Source: Piezodorus guildinii
Lineage: Eukaryota > Arthropoda > Insecta > Hemiptera > Pentatomidae
Length of the DNA stretch: 64,000 nt
Assembly (NCBI GenBank): GCA_023052935.1
Contig: CM041293.1
Location: 148,436,968-148,500,967, forward strand
Reading direction: 5' to 3'
Of the stretch, positions 9,423 to 18,763 are shown one piece after another. Position numbers and translations under genes: made by a program. The stretch's first letter is position 1. Each line of letters begins with the position of its first letter. The notes below the pieces were generated by a model that saw nothing but the letters and a program-made list of their open reading frames with translations, did no database searches and was not told the DNA's origin.

Positions 9423-12107
9423 TTACAAGAGGTCTCGAGGCCACTGCCGTTTCAACCTTCTAGGAGGATGGTAAGGATGTGTGGAGCTGGATAAGGATTG
9501 AGCTAGGGGATTAGGGTGATGGATAAGGTTCTGATGAAATTTAGAGAATTTTAATGGTATAAGGTCTAAAATAAATGGAATATTTAGGTCGCGGTGTAAG
9601 GTATGGTTGGATACATAATAAGGAGCATTAACTATTGTTCGGAGGACTTTTGATTGGAAGGATTGAATGCGTTTGATGTTAGAATATTTGGCTGTCCCCC
9701 ACAGTTCAAGTCCGTAGGTCCAGATAGGTTTCAGTACTGTCTTGTATATTAGCAGTTTGTTCTCGATAGATAATTTAGAATTTCTGTTCAGTAGTCTGTA
9801 TAATTGTCCAAATCGTCGATTAAGTTCTTGTCGTTTAAGTCTAGTATGCGGGTTCTAAGTTAGTCTTTTGTCCAGAAGGAAGCCAAGATACCGGACTGTG
9901 TCGGAGAAAGGAAGCGGAACGGAGTTAAAGAGAACTGGAGGGCAGGATTGTCTTCGAAGGGTAAAGGTGACATTTTTGCATTTGGATTGATTAACTTTGA
10001 TTCTCCAGTTGTTACACCAGTCTTCAATTTGAGAAAGGTGCGTTTGGAGGCCTATAGATGCAATTTCGGGATCTGAGTGAGAGGATAGGATAGCGGTGTC
10101 ATCAGCGTACGTTGCTAGGAAGGTATTAGGGCAAACAGGAATATCAGCCGTGTATATGTTGTAGAGGAAAGGACCAAGGACACTGCCCTGAGGAACACCG
10201 GATTCGACTGGATAATAATTGGAATATTCTGCACCACAGCGAACTCGGAAGGAGCGGTTTGATAGATAGGATCAGAGGACTAGGTATATGGATTGGGGTA
10301 AATGATTTTTGAGCTTAAAGAGTAATCCCGGGTGCCACACCCGGTAAAATGCTTGCGTTATGTCCAGAAATGCACCCGAGCAGTACTCCTTGTTCTCAAG
10401 GGCAGAGGAAATATGGTCAACGACTCGGAGCCCTTGCTGAACGGTTGAATGTTGGGAACGGAATCCAAACTGATGGGAAGGAATAGTGTGGGATTCTAAT
10501 AACGGTAATATTCGTTTGAGGAGGATTTTTTCAAAGATTTTTGAAAGGATTGGGAGTAGGCTGATAGGTCTATATGATGTCGTTGTGTTAGGAGGTTTAC
10601 CTGGTTTTAGGAAGAGAATTATAGTGGAATGTTTCCATAAGAGAGGAAAATGAGTAGTGCGTAGAATGGAGTTGTAAATATATGTAAGAAATATAATGGC
10701 TTTAGATGGAAGCTGTCTGAGAATCTGAGGAGTGAGGAGATCGTATCCAGGAGATTTACGGAGTGCAAGTTTTCGGAGATGATATTTGACCTCAGAGGGA
10801 TTAACTGCTTTAGGAGGTAATGAAAGCGGGATTGGAGACTGAAGGAACTGTTCCACTGCTGAAGTGTGGTTTGGATGGGATTCTGGATGAGGTGTGAAGA
10901 CTTCGGAAACGTATTTGGCAAGTTCCTCGGCTTTGTCTTTATCAGACGCAGCCCAGGAGCCATTACTACGACGGAGGGGATGGGAAATATGGTGGGATTT
11001 TAGAATTTTCTTGGTGACATTCCACAGGGAATTGTCACAAGCAGAAAGAGAAGAAAGGAAGGAACTAAAGGATTGGAAACGGAAGGTCGCCAGCTCCCTC
11101 TTTAATTGTCTACAATAAAAGTTATAGGAGCGGCGATCTGTAGGGTGACGGGTGCGTTGCCATAAGGATCTGGATCGTCGTTTGGTGCGGATGAGGTCTA
11201 TGAGGTGTTGTGGTAAATGATTTTGGTTATGACTTATCTGGGAGTGCTTGGGAGAGGAGGCAGTCCAAACAGCTTGTTGAATAGCGATGGTGAAGGAGTT
11301 TACGGCATCGTCAAGGTCATCTGGAGTTTTGAGTTTCACACTGAGGTCAATATCACTGGTCAGGATTTGGCGAAAAAGGTCCCAGTTTACTGGTCCTCTG
11401 ATAAATGACGGTGGGGTGGGTTTAGGAATAGGAATTAGGGATATTTTAAGGAGCAATGGACTATGGTCAGAGGACAGTTCATCAAGGCGAGTCACCGACA
11501 TGTTTAGGGAGCCTAATCCGCTGTGGATGAAGAAGTCAAGGATGTCAGGATTACGGTTAGGATCAGTTTGCCAGTAGGTAGGGGAATCAGGAGGCAGGAG
11601 GTTGAAACGTCTAGAGTTGAGTGCAGACTGTAAATTCCGCCCACGACAATTCGTGGATCTGGAACCCCATTGTTGGTTCTTAGCATTCATGTCTGCACCC
11701 AGAATGAAGTGGTTTCCTAAGGAATTGAGGAAAGATTCGAATAGAATGTTGGAGATGGAATGTTTAGGAGGGCAGTACGCTGATGCGAGAGTGATCGGAA
11801 AAGAAAAAGTCTTGATTACTATGGCGGTGCATTGTAGGAAATCATAGGAGGGGACAGGGAGTATGTGGTGGAAGATGGACTGGTGCACATTGACAGCAGT
11901 ACCGGCATGGGCTTTTCCGTCTGGGTGGTCCGTACGGTATGTTACGTATTGAGGTATTTTAAAGAACTGTTTAGTGGTTAGTCTAGTTTCAGTAATAAGT
12001 GCTACATCAACGTTTTTGTCTTGCAATAAAGCTGTAAGTTCGTCAGTGTGATTTCTAACACCATTCGCATTCCAAAGGAGAATGGATAAGGAGTTAGGTG
12101 TAGTCAT
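9423..12107 (-). pseudogene. LINE-A1 ORF2 (endonuclease-reverse transcriptase), 2 stops
   Basis: 895 codons in one frame, broken only by nonsense codons. Residues 1-220 are an AP-like endonuclease: LWNANGV, E40 (ITETRL), YCPP, D139/N141 in GADMNAKNQQWGS, DILDFFI, and D214-H215 in SSDHSPLLL. The reverse transcriptase follows, with SYRPISLLP, HQFGFRSQHST, FLDITQAFYRVWH, GVPQGSVLGP and YADD, then the C-terminal PIWTYGLELWG region ending WPRDLL. The first stop is TGA at 10272-10274, where LINE-A2 has Arg (CGA-to-TGA, a CpG change). The second is TAG in KRLT*NPHTR at about 9854, for Trp. In RT block A the usual AFDRVWH is AFYRVWH (D to Y; LINE-A2 keeps D). The copy is dead in cis but its decay is light. 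Confidence 0.92.
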
Positions 12108-12110
12108 TTA
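12105..12110 (-). promoter_or_regulatory. ORF1 stop / ORF2 start junction TAAATG
   Basis: On the minus strand the ORF1 stop TAA is immediately followed by the ORF2 ATG. The same six bases occur at 53900-53905 in LINE-A2. Stop-start adjacency of this kind is known from other non-LTR elements, where the second ORF is made by termination-reinitiation. That ORF2 is translated this way here is inference. Confidence 0.6.
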
Positions 12111-13424
12111 AGGATTTTTTAAGGATGGGATTAAATTTGATACGAGATTAGTAAGTAGTGATATTAGCGGCATAACAAGGGATTTGATTTCAGTGATGAA
12201 GGATGTCATCAAACTTGTAAGGTCTGTGACATTTGATGGAGGAGGAATATGAGAAATTTGATTCGGATGAGGTTTTTGATGGTTGGTTAAATTTTGAGGA
12301 ATATGTGGTTGGGGAAGGGGTTCAGGATTTTGAAGTATGCGTTGTTCCGGCAGGGCCTCTTTGTTCTGGTTCCCACCTCCAAGTAGATGGGCAAATGTTA
12401 CATTGGAATCAATTTTTTTTGAAGGTTGTCTTCTAGTTCTGATCGGTTCAGCTGTTTCATCCAGATTCTGAGGTTTTTGGTATCTGCTTTTGAGGTTCTT
12501 GTAGATTTGACATCCCTTGTAGTTAGCCGGGTGGTCCTCGAGGCACAGAGCACATACAGCGGGTGTTGATCTTGATCTTGTGCATTCTTCTGATTTATGT
12601 TGCTCACCGCATTTTACACAGCGTGGTGTGTGGTGGCAGTAAGTTCTCGTATGACCATATGCCTGACAATTATGGCACTGAACTATTTCTTTCTTAGTGT
12701 AAGGTTTCTCAACTCTTACACTAGTATAGTACAATCTATTGAGGTCGTAAACTTTTTCAACTCCTGCTGATGGTTCCAAGTCCACGAAGAATAGAGGCAT
12801 TGGAATTTTATCTTTTAGGACATTGGTGACTTGCCGCACTTTATAGCCTATCTCTGTCAGTTCTTCTTTGATAGCTGTAACTGGTGTCGAAGGGTGTAGG
12901 TTTCTAATTACAACCCTTAAAGCTCTCTCCTGGCGCAACTGATAGGTATGAAAATCAGCTTTGGTCTCACTCAGATATTTTACTATTTTTCTGTAGCTTT
13001 CGGCGGTAGTCGGGGATATTTTAGTATCGCTGGTTCTACTTATACAAGAATAACTATTAGGATCGGTTAATTTGTTTAAATGCGCACAAAGTAGTTGAAA
13101 ATTTTTAATATTTTTAACAAAAATTGGTGGAGGTTGTGGTTCTCTGGGTATAGGAGAAGATTCCATAGATTCTTTTTCATTTTGACTTTGGAGGATCTGA
13201 AATGGGTTCGGTGTAAAAAACGGCGATTCATCAGTCATTCCTTGTGATGATGTGCTGGGCTGTGGTTCAGATCCTAAAGAGGTAGCTGAAGCGGTCGCTG
13301 GTGGAATCATTTTTTTATTATTTTCACGGCGAGGTCTCTGTTTTGTAGGAGACGAGTTTGAACCTACAGATCTAGATCTTTTACTTGTAGCTTTTGAGGA
13401 CATAACTTGATGAAAATATCTCAT
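12108..13424 (-). CDS. LINE-A1 ORF1 (Gag-like, CCHC zinc knuckles)
   Basis: 438 residues, open throughout. In non-LTR elements this protein binds the element RNA and forms the ribonucleoprotein that is copied at the target. The N-terminal 70 residues are basic and Ser/Pro-rich. Residues about 100-245 form the conserved domain that precedes zinc knuckles in Jockey-type ORF1 (IFVKNIKNFQLLCAHLN, KADFHTYQLRQERALRV, then EIGYKVRQVTNVL). Three knuckles follow: C250-C253-H258-C263, C269-C272-H276-C281 and C291-C294-H298-C305. The tail is Pro/Gln-rich and ends in a hydrophobic, coiled-coil-like stretch. The first Met (MRYFHQ) may not be the start; a second at residue 8 (MSSKATSKR) suits equally. The stop TAA touches the ATG of ORF2 (TAAATG). 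Confidence 0.9.
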   Translation of the reverse strand: MRYFHQVMSSKATSKRSRSVGSNSSPTKQRPRRENNKKMIPPATASATSLGSEPQPSTSSQGMTDESPFFTPNPFQILQSQNEKESMESSPIPREPQPPPIFVKNIKNFQLLCAHLNKLTDPNSYSCISRTSDTKISPTTAESYRKIVKYLSETKADFHTYQLRQERALRVVIRNLHPSTPVTAIKEELTEIGYKVRQVTNVLKDKIPMPLFFVDLEPSAGVEKVYDLNRLYYTSVRVEKPYTKKEIVQCHNCQAYGHTRTYCHHTPRCVKCGEQHKSEECTRSRSTPAVCALCLEDHPANYKGCQIYKNLKSRYQKPQNLDETAEPIRTRRQPSKKIDSNVTFAHLLGGGNQNKEALPEQRILQNPEPLPQPHIPQNLTNHQKPHPNQISHIPPPSNVTDLTSLMTSFITEIKSLVMPLISLLTNLVSNLIPSLKNP

Positions 13425-13797
13425 TTATTTAAAAAAAAAAATAAAAAAAAAATAAATAAAAAAATAATAAATAAAATAAAAATAATAATAGATAAATAAT
13501 GAAATGAGAATGTGAAGGAAGAATAATAAAAGAAAGATAAGTTAAAGAAAAGCAAGCCCGAGCTTGCCGAGCTAGCGGCGATCAGCTGATCAGTGACCCT
13601 CCTTTCACTTTTCGTGATTGTACAAAGTAAATTATAACTTTGCTTACCGATATTTCTCCAATATTCACTGCTGTGGTTTTCTTGAAGTCTAGTGATGTTT
13701 TCCAGACTGAACTCAAGCGAATTCCTACTGAAAAGAGCAAAAATCTGAGAGACGAAGTAACGTATGACTGTTGTCATCGAGCGCATCAGCTGTTCTC

Positions 13798-14033
13798 TCT
13801 CACAATAAGACGCTGCATTGATTGTCTCATTACGAGGCAGAAACTCCACTAGCAATACTCCTTTTCTGTCCCCAAAACTGTGCACATGATTTTCCGGGCA
13901 GAAATTGTTTGCTTAAACTTCACTCTTTTGGATGAATGTCACCATTCCATGGATTGTTGTTTTGATTCTGGTGTGACGTAAGCCACCCATGTTTCGTCAC
14001 AAGTAACAATTTGGTCTAAAAAAGTGGTTAACA
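13798..14033 (-). pseudogene. Mariner transposase, central part
   Basis: Read on the minus strand, this encodes LLTTFLDQIVTCDETWV (holding the first catalytic Asp), then TPESKQQSMEW, a TGA stop where the family has WR, KVKFKQTISARKIMC and GDRKGVLLVEFLPRNETINA, ending at SYCE. LINE-A1 interrupts it there, and the frame resumes at 9156 after the insertion. The N-terminal helix-turn-helix half (about 150 residues) is absent, replaced by the inverted end. The stop in EW*HSS and the LINE insertion make it non-functional. The typical DDxD mariner layout supports the family firmly. Confidence 0.85.
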
Positions 14034-14220
14034 ATTCAGGCGGTAGAATTTTTTGAGGAGGGTATTCAAAAACTGATGCCGTGTTATGATAAGTGTCTCA
14101 AAATTCATGGAAATTATGTAGAAAAGTAGATTAGGCTTTCATGTAAAAATAAAATTATTGCGATATCTTTGCACGTTTTTTTTTTTAATTCCAATACTTA
14201 CTTAAAAAACATGCCTCGTA

Positions 14221-14790
14221 CTATATCAACAACTATTGGAGATATTTCTTTATGAAGAGCCTCCCCAAAACTTCTTATTTATAAACAGGGATGAAGTTTT
14301 TCTGAATTTGGGGACAAAGGTGGGAAGGGGACAGTATTCAATGAGATTTCCAGGATTATAAGAAGAGAGGTAAATTAAAGAATTTAGGTTCTTCCTTTTT
14401 TATTAATATCGGAGAGAGGGAGAAAATCGTATAACCGTAACTCGAGATAAGAGGATTAACTGGGGGCTGGAGAATAAACCCAAACCTCCCTGAAGGCCCC
14501 CGTAGTCCAAAACAATAAAATAACGCCTCCTTTCCTCCTCGACGATGGTATTTTACTCGAAATATTATTGCAGCGGAATCTTGATATAAGGAAATTATCG
14601 TAATCCAAGATATTAAATGAAGTATAAATTTTATTAGTTTTTCTAAGGCTACTTTACTTCACAACTCTATGTTTTTATATTTGAACGTTTCGGCTAAGAA
14701 ACCATTACTCTACATTGAATACAATATAAACCATTCTAAAAGTTCTTTTCTTTTTTAAAAAGTACCTTTAAAAACCATTATAACTCAAAT
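14221..14790. other. Unassigned DNA with a Penelope-like motif
   Basis: Right flank of the mariner. 14330-14530 is purine-rich and somewhat GC-rich with no coding signal. At 14688-14712 the minus strand carries GGTTTCTTAGCCGAAACGTTC, a degraded form of the GGCCGAAACGTC motif at 28452-28463. Confidence 0.4.
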
Positions 14791-15040
14791 ATTCTGCACC
14801 AATTTCAATTTTGAACCCCAGCCTGGCACATCGTCTCAGGGAATGACAGACGAATCTCCTTTTTACTTTCACTTACCTGTACGTGAAATTTTTATTAAGG
14901 GAAAGTATTACGATCGTGAAAATTTTCGAATTCCAGGTTTCAAAGGAAGTACACGACCAATGACCAAGTATCGCAAAAAGGTGTGTGTGGTTACTCCCGC
15001 GCGTAAACGAAAAGTCCTATGAAAATGAAATTTCATTTTT

Positions 15041-15318
15041 GTTTATTTATTTAACGTCATTTTATGCTCCTATGGCTAATCGGACGATGCTACGGTGGGA
15101 GTCCTAAATTTTGCCTATTCAGGTTTTATTAGTATACGGATCTTTAACGAATACCTGACATCGCACAGGCTCGGGACCATATTTTAACGTCCCCTCCGAA
15201 GGACGGCATAACTAAGGATTTTTTACTCCCATTAAAAAATCCTAGGACCACCTGCGGGTTCGAATCCGTGACGTTTGGCTAGAAGGCTGTTATGCTAGCA
15301 ATCCTGCTACAGGTGATC
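15041..15318 (-). mobile_element. SINE-A copy (tRNA-derived)
   Basis: Reverse complement begins near GATCACCTGTAGCAGG, with an A-box-like segment, then a B-box (GGATTCGAACCCGC), the CTAGGATTTTTTAATGGGAG core, the CTAATCGGACGATGC-type segment in the 3' half, and an (ATAA)n tail. Inserted within the HINE-like copy. Confidence 0.85.
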
Positions 15319-16061
15319 TCTTTTGATTTAATTTTAGCTATTATTTGTAATATTTGATTTATTGTTGTCTGACTAGAAACATAAGAAATTCATAATTTGT
15401 CGGTGATGCGAATTTGTTTAGAATGTGTGTGAAGTGAAATTGGCTATATTTAACTATGTTTGCACAAGATGTATATCTTTAAAAAATAAAAATATTTAAG
15501 ACAACTAACTATACGCCCAAGATGTTACAAAAACTTTTTCATCGAAATCAGATACCCAAAAGAGCCACTTTATAATTTTGCACTGTTTTACGATTTCATT
15601 AAAAACGGCTCAAACGATTTTGATTAAACTCGCTTTGTCGATGTAAAATTGAACGGGCTATAATATTATGTAGGTTTCATTATTATTTAAATAGTGTGAC
15701 AGGTATTAAATGTCGATATTTTAAAGTTTCTTTCTCTAAAGTACCTTTAATTTTGTAGATTCAAAAAAGTAACCATATCACCTGAATAGCATTGCTAAAA
15801 AACAGGAAAATATATAAGTTGAGCGAATTCGATATCAAACTAAACGAGAAAAATGCAAACTTATTTTTTTTTTATGAATTTTTTTGTTTTTGAAATTAAG
15901 AACAGTAATATAAATATATAATATACCGTTGGAAAGCTAAAGATTTTAGAAAAAATATTATCTTATACACAAGCTTGTAAAAGTTAATAGAGATTGATGA
16001 AAAGCCGATAAAACTAACTGTCATAAATAAATAATATAATAGATTATTCAATAACACACAT

Positions 16062-16495
16062 GTTTTTTTTTTTATTTTTTTTTTTTTTTTTTTATTGAGA
16101 AATATTACAATTTGTTGCATAATGAACAGTAGTAATAGAGATGTAGTACACATTCATACAATATATACAACCAATAATGATAAAGTCAATTTACATAAAA
16201 TCGGAAATAAATAAATTCAAATATATACAAAAAAAAAAGCAACAAGAAACAAATCAAAACAACAACCTGTAGTAGAGATAAATACAAGATGGGAAATAAA
16301 TAAAAATCATACAAGCATACTTAACTATATACAATATATACAATCAGCCAAAGGAACCCTAGACTCGGCTGCTCCCCCCACAAGTGGGGGGAGGAGCGGA
16401 ATCCAAGAGATCCCAGCGCCTCCCACTCAGCGCTTCACTGGTGTATGTCAGTGGAGGCCGAGTCAGAGCGTTTCTATTAAAATACAATTTAAATA
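16062..16495 (-). mobile_element. LINE-A 3' tail, 5'-truncated
   Basis: Starts with a T-run (the poly(A) tail on the minus strand), then ATTGAGAAATATTACAATTTG and the rest of the LINE-A 3' UTR, ending just beyond the structured block (about 16352-16478). It is inserted in the HINE-like copy between ACACACATG and TTTCTATTAAAATAC, which are contiguous in other copies (about 19560). Confidence 0.85.
16352..16478 (-). other. Structured 3' UTR block of LINE-A
   Basis: Outer arms GACTCGGC and GCCGAGTC enclose hairpin CCACTG/CAGTG and a stronger hairpin with arms CTCCCCCCAC and GTGGGGGGAG around a four-base loop. A GGATCTCTTGGATTCCGC segment sits between them. The same architecture occurs at 51045-51175 with different stem sequence. 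Confidence 0.6.
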
Positions 16496-16544
16496 ATTCT
16501 TTAACAATTTATTTTCGCTCATAAATTTGTTTGAAAATTCTTGA

Positions 16545-16547
<3 letters not shown>

Positions 16548-16598
<51 letters not shown>
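16548..16598. repeat. (TA)n microsatellite
   Basis: About 25 TA units. It sits where the HINE-like family usually has a short spacer between CTTGAATTTAT and GTAAG. Confidence 0.95.
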
Positions 16599-16600
<2 letters not shown>

Positions 16601-17070
16601 AAGGTAAGTAAATGTCGTGTGTTGCTCGCACCAGATTTTTTTTTCTCACAACAAATGCTTTTCAGATCCTTTATAATGTAAAATGGAATCTGCTCCTATG
16701 CCCAGGGACCCACACCTCCCCCCATAATCGTCAAAAATATTTAAAAAATTCAATTTCTATGTGCACAACTAAATGAATTATCGAACCCGGGAAGCTATTC
16801 GTGAATGAGTAGAGCAAACGACACAAAAATATCCCCGGATTCTGCCAAAACCTACAGAAAGATTGTTAAATATCTTACCGACATCAAAACTGATTTTCAT
16901 ATTTATCAGTTACTCCATGAGATAGCTCTAAGGGTTGCAATAAGAAACATACACACCTCAACACCAACGGAAGCTATTAACGATAAATGGGCAGAGAAGG
17001 GCTATAAAGTAATCAATGCAATAAAAGATAAAGTTAACTCATACGTAATAAAAATGTACAATTATTTCAG

Positions 17071-17341
17071 GTCTGATTGAGCCCTATAAACGAAATCCCA
17101 TCCTCATGAATAAAATTGAATTTTTAATTTATCCTTATTAGGTCATGAGTTATAGCATACTGGACACTGCACTGTGATTGTTTTCTAGTGTGCGACGTCT
17201 CGACCTAAATTTTTGGTCATTATCAGAAGGATCGAGAAAACAAATTAAAAAAAAATCATTCGTGGAATTGACTAAAATCATTATTTAACCATCCATAGTT
17301 TTGGATTAACTCCGTCAATCATCCTCCTGATGGCCCTAACT
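17071..17341. other. Unassigned DNA
   Basis: Host-like sequence between the LINE ORF1 fragment and LINE-B. Its first part (17054-17082) shares ACAATTATTTCAG and TGATTGAGCC with 22871-22896. It ends with the left target copy TGGCCCTAACT (17331-17341). Confidence 0.4.
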
Positions 17342-18099
17342 TTTTTTATTTTTTTATTTAATTTTTATTGAATTTTACAACTGTATATTACATAAATACA
17401 GTAAGTAAAAGTGATGAATTCTAATAAAAGGCGTAAAAGGCTTGTGAAGAAACTACCCAGCGGTAGTACTTCGACGTTTATTTAAGTAAGTAGATCTCGA
17501 GGCCATCTTCTTTTCAATCGTCTCGGGGGTTGTCAGGAATATGTGAGGTTGAAAGGTTGCGGAAAAGAGAGTTTATATGGGTTGGGCGTTTGGAATTAAA
17601 AGTGGTATATCTGCTACGAGAATGGTTTGCAACAAATGGGATATTAAGGTCGTTATGGATGATTTTAATTGTGACAAAATAAGGAGCATTTAGGAATTTG
17701 CGAAGGATTTTGGATTGTAAGGATTGGATACAGGAGGAATTAAATGGCTTAGTAGAGCCCCAAAGTTCGATTCCATAAGTCCAGATAGGTCTAATGACGG
17801 TAACATTAATGAGCTTTTTGTAATGAATAGGAAGTTTTGAACGTTTGTCTAGTAAGTGTTGTAGTAATCGGTATCTACGGGCAGTTTCTTGTCTTTTTAG
17901 TCTCGTGTGAGGGTTCCATGTAAGACGTTTGTCAAGATGGAGTCCTAGGTATCGGATTTGTTCAACAGGTTTGACTGGCGTATTATTAAAGGATACGGTA
18001 GGGCAGGAGGTCATCGGTTTTCGACGAAGGGTAAAGGTAATTTGGTGGGATTTCTTAGGATTTATTTTTAATCCTCCAGTTCTCACACTATTCCTCATT
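17342..18099 (-). mobile_element. LINE-B copy, 5'-truncated
   Basis: Flanked by an 11-bp target duplication with one mismatch: TGGCCCTAACT (17331-17341) and TGGCCCAAACT (18100-18110). The minus-strand 3' end has an AATAAA-rich tail, then TTGTAAAATTCAATAAAAAT. Confidence 0.85.
17514..18099 (-). pseudogene. LINE-B ORF2 C-terminus
   Basis: The C-terminal third of a Jockey-type ORF2. It starts just after the RT active site at VRTGGLKINPKKSHQITFTL and continues through VEQIRYLGLHLDKRLTWNPH, RYRLLQHLLDKRSKLPI, VIRPIWTYGIELWGSTKP, SKILRKFLNAPYFVT and DLNIPFV, ending near IPDNP. Beyond this the frame is shifted: the expected RRLKRRWPRDLL is not in frame but its bases (GGCCATCTTCTTTTCAATCG) are present. 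The roughly 25 residues at the very start of the open frame come from the flank beyond the target site. The family is close to LINE-A but distinct (QETARRYRLLQHLLDKR here, KELNRRFGQLYRLLNRK there). Confidence 0.88.
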
Positions 18100-18110
18100 T
18101 GGCCCAAACT

Positions 18111-18760
18111 AAATGCGCAACTTTTCCACACAATTCAGAATATTTCTTATTCGCAGTAAATACTGTGCCTTTAAACTGTTGAAAATTCGAAAATACGCAA
18201 ACTATAGATTTTTTATATACAAGTAAGAGAAAGTATCATAATGTACTAAAGTGATGTAGGCTTGGAAAACTATATTTATTATTACAGATGTCTTTAGTTG
18301 GCTATCGTCGTAGAACTCCGTATTGCATTAGTGAACTTTGCGCTGGCCACGCTTTGCGCTTTCTGTTACTAACATTAACTAATGGTTCCGGAACAAGATA
18401 AACCATAACTATTATTGTTTTTATATCAACACATAAGCAGACAGGAAAAATAATGCGATGTAATGCATTAATAATTTATATTGAATATTGGGTACTGAAG
18501 GACTCCACCTCATTTCATTAAAATGTTTGCTATATTACTTAGTTTAATGGTGCCTTAAATAATAAATGTAATAAATTAAAAAAAAAATGAAATCAATAAA
18601 AATGATATAATGCAATTGAGTCTTTTACATGAGCGAAATGCTTAATTAATATTCAATGATGCCCAAATAAATACATCAGGTTGCTTACACAACACAGCAT
18701 ACTCATCAATCCCTATTGGACTTATTGCATATACATTTTCCATTTTTTTCCTAACCTATT
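18111..18760. other. Unassigned AT-rich DNA
   Basis: I see no element. A small GC-richer island at about 18335-18365 (GCGCTGGCCACGCTTTGCGC) stands out without explanation. Confidence 0.35.
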
Positions 18761-18763
18761 TTT

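Larger units (their letters stand above)
9157..13797 (-). mobile_element. LINE-A1, full-length Jockey-type retrotransposon
   Basis: A complete non-LTR element on the minus strand: 5' UTR (13797-13425), ORF1, ORF2 and a 3' UTR of about 266 bp. It is bounded by a perfect 13-bp target-site duplication. The 3' end lacks a clean poly(A) tail; after AATAAAGAATTG there are about 15 further bases. The 3' UTR is about 215 bp shorter than in LINE-A2 because the structured block is missing. ORF1 is open. ORF2 has two nonsense codons and a changed RT residue, so the copy is probably inactive. Confidence 0.9.
8675..14218 (-). mobile_element. Mariner with palindromic ends, split by a LINE
   Basis: TA dinucleotides flank both ends (8673-8674 and 14219-14220). 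The left terminus reads CGAGGCATGTTTTTTA and the right terminus is its complement. Homology between the ends is not a 30-bp TIR but about 220 bp: 8675-8880 is an inverted, diverged copy of about 14020-14218. Both ends carry the mariner 3' coding end and 3' TIR. The 5' part of the transposase gene (DNA-binding half) is therefore missing and replaced by an inverted copy of the 3' part. The inverted homology stops at the palindrome GTTAAC (8870-8875; about 14027). LINE-A1 interrupts the element at 9157-13797. Without the LINE and one target copy the element is about 890 bp. Confidence 0.8.
14865..16644 (-). mobile_element. HINE-like copy inserted in LINE ORF1
   Basis: Starts ACTTTCACTTACC next to TTTTT and ends GTAAATGTCGTGTGTTGCTCGCACCAGA followed by a T-run; both breakpoints are visible because the host LINE sequence is known. 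Inside are the family blocks in reverse order, a SINE-A (15041-15318), about 170 bp of unknown DNA (15319-15489), a repeated join of the ACAACTATACGCCCAAGATG block, and a LINE-A 3' tail (16062-16495). A (TA)n tract lies near the left-terminal side. Confidence 0.8.
14795..17070 (+). pseudogene. LINE-A ORF1 fragment split by nested insertions
   Basis: Two pieces of one plus-strand ORF1. Piece one (about 14795-14864) encodes EPQPGTSSQGMTDESPF. Piece two (16645-17070) resumes within the same codon neighbourhood: its DNA matches LINE-A2 ORF1 from CCAAATCCTTTTCAG-like sequence through MSRANDTKISP, TYRKIVKYLTDIKTDFH, LRVAIRNIHTSTP and KGYKVINAIKDK. The gap is filled by the HINE-like copy at 14865-16644, inserted at a run of T that both full-length LINE-A copies also have. 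No zinc knuckles remain and the 3' side ends at about 17050. Alignment to LINE-A2 reconstructs the empty site, which dates the HINE-like insertion after this LINE fragment. Confidence 0.85.

Noticed and set aside
11287..11577. Plus-strand frames within LINE-A1 (also 10894, 11602, 12233)
   Set aside because: Shadows of ORF1 and ORF2 on the minus strand.
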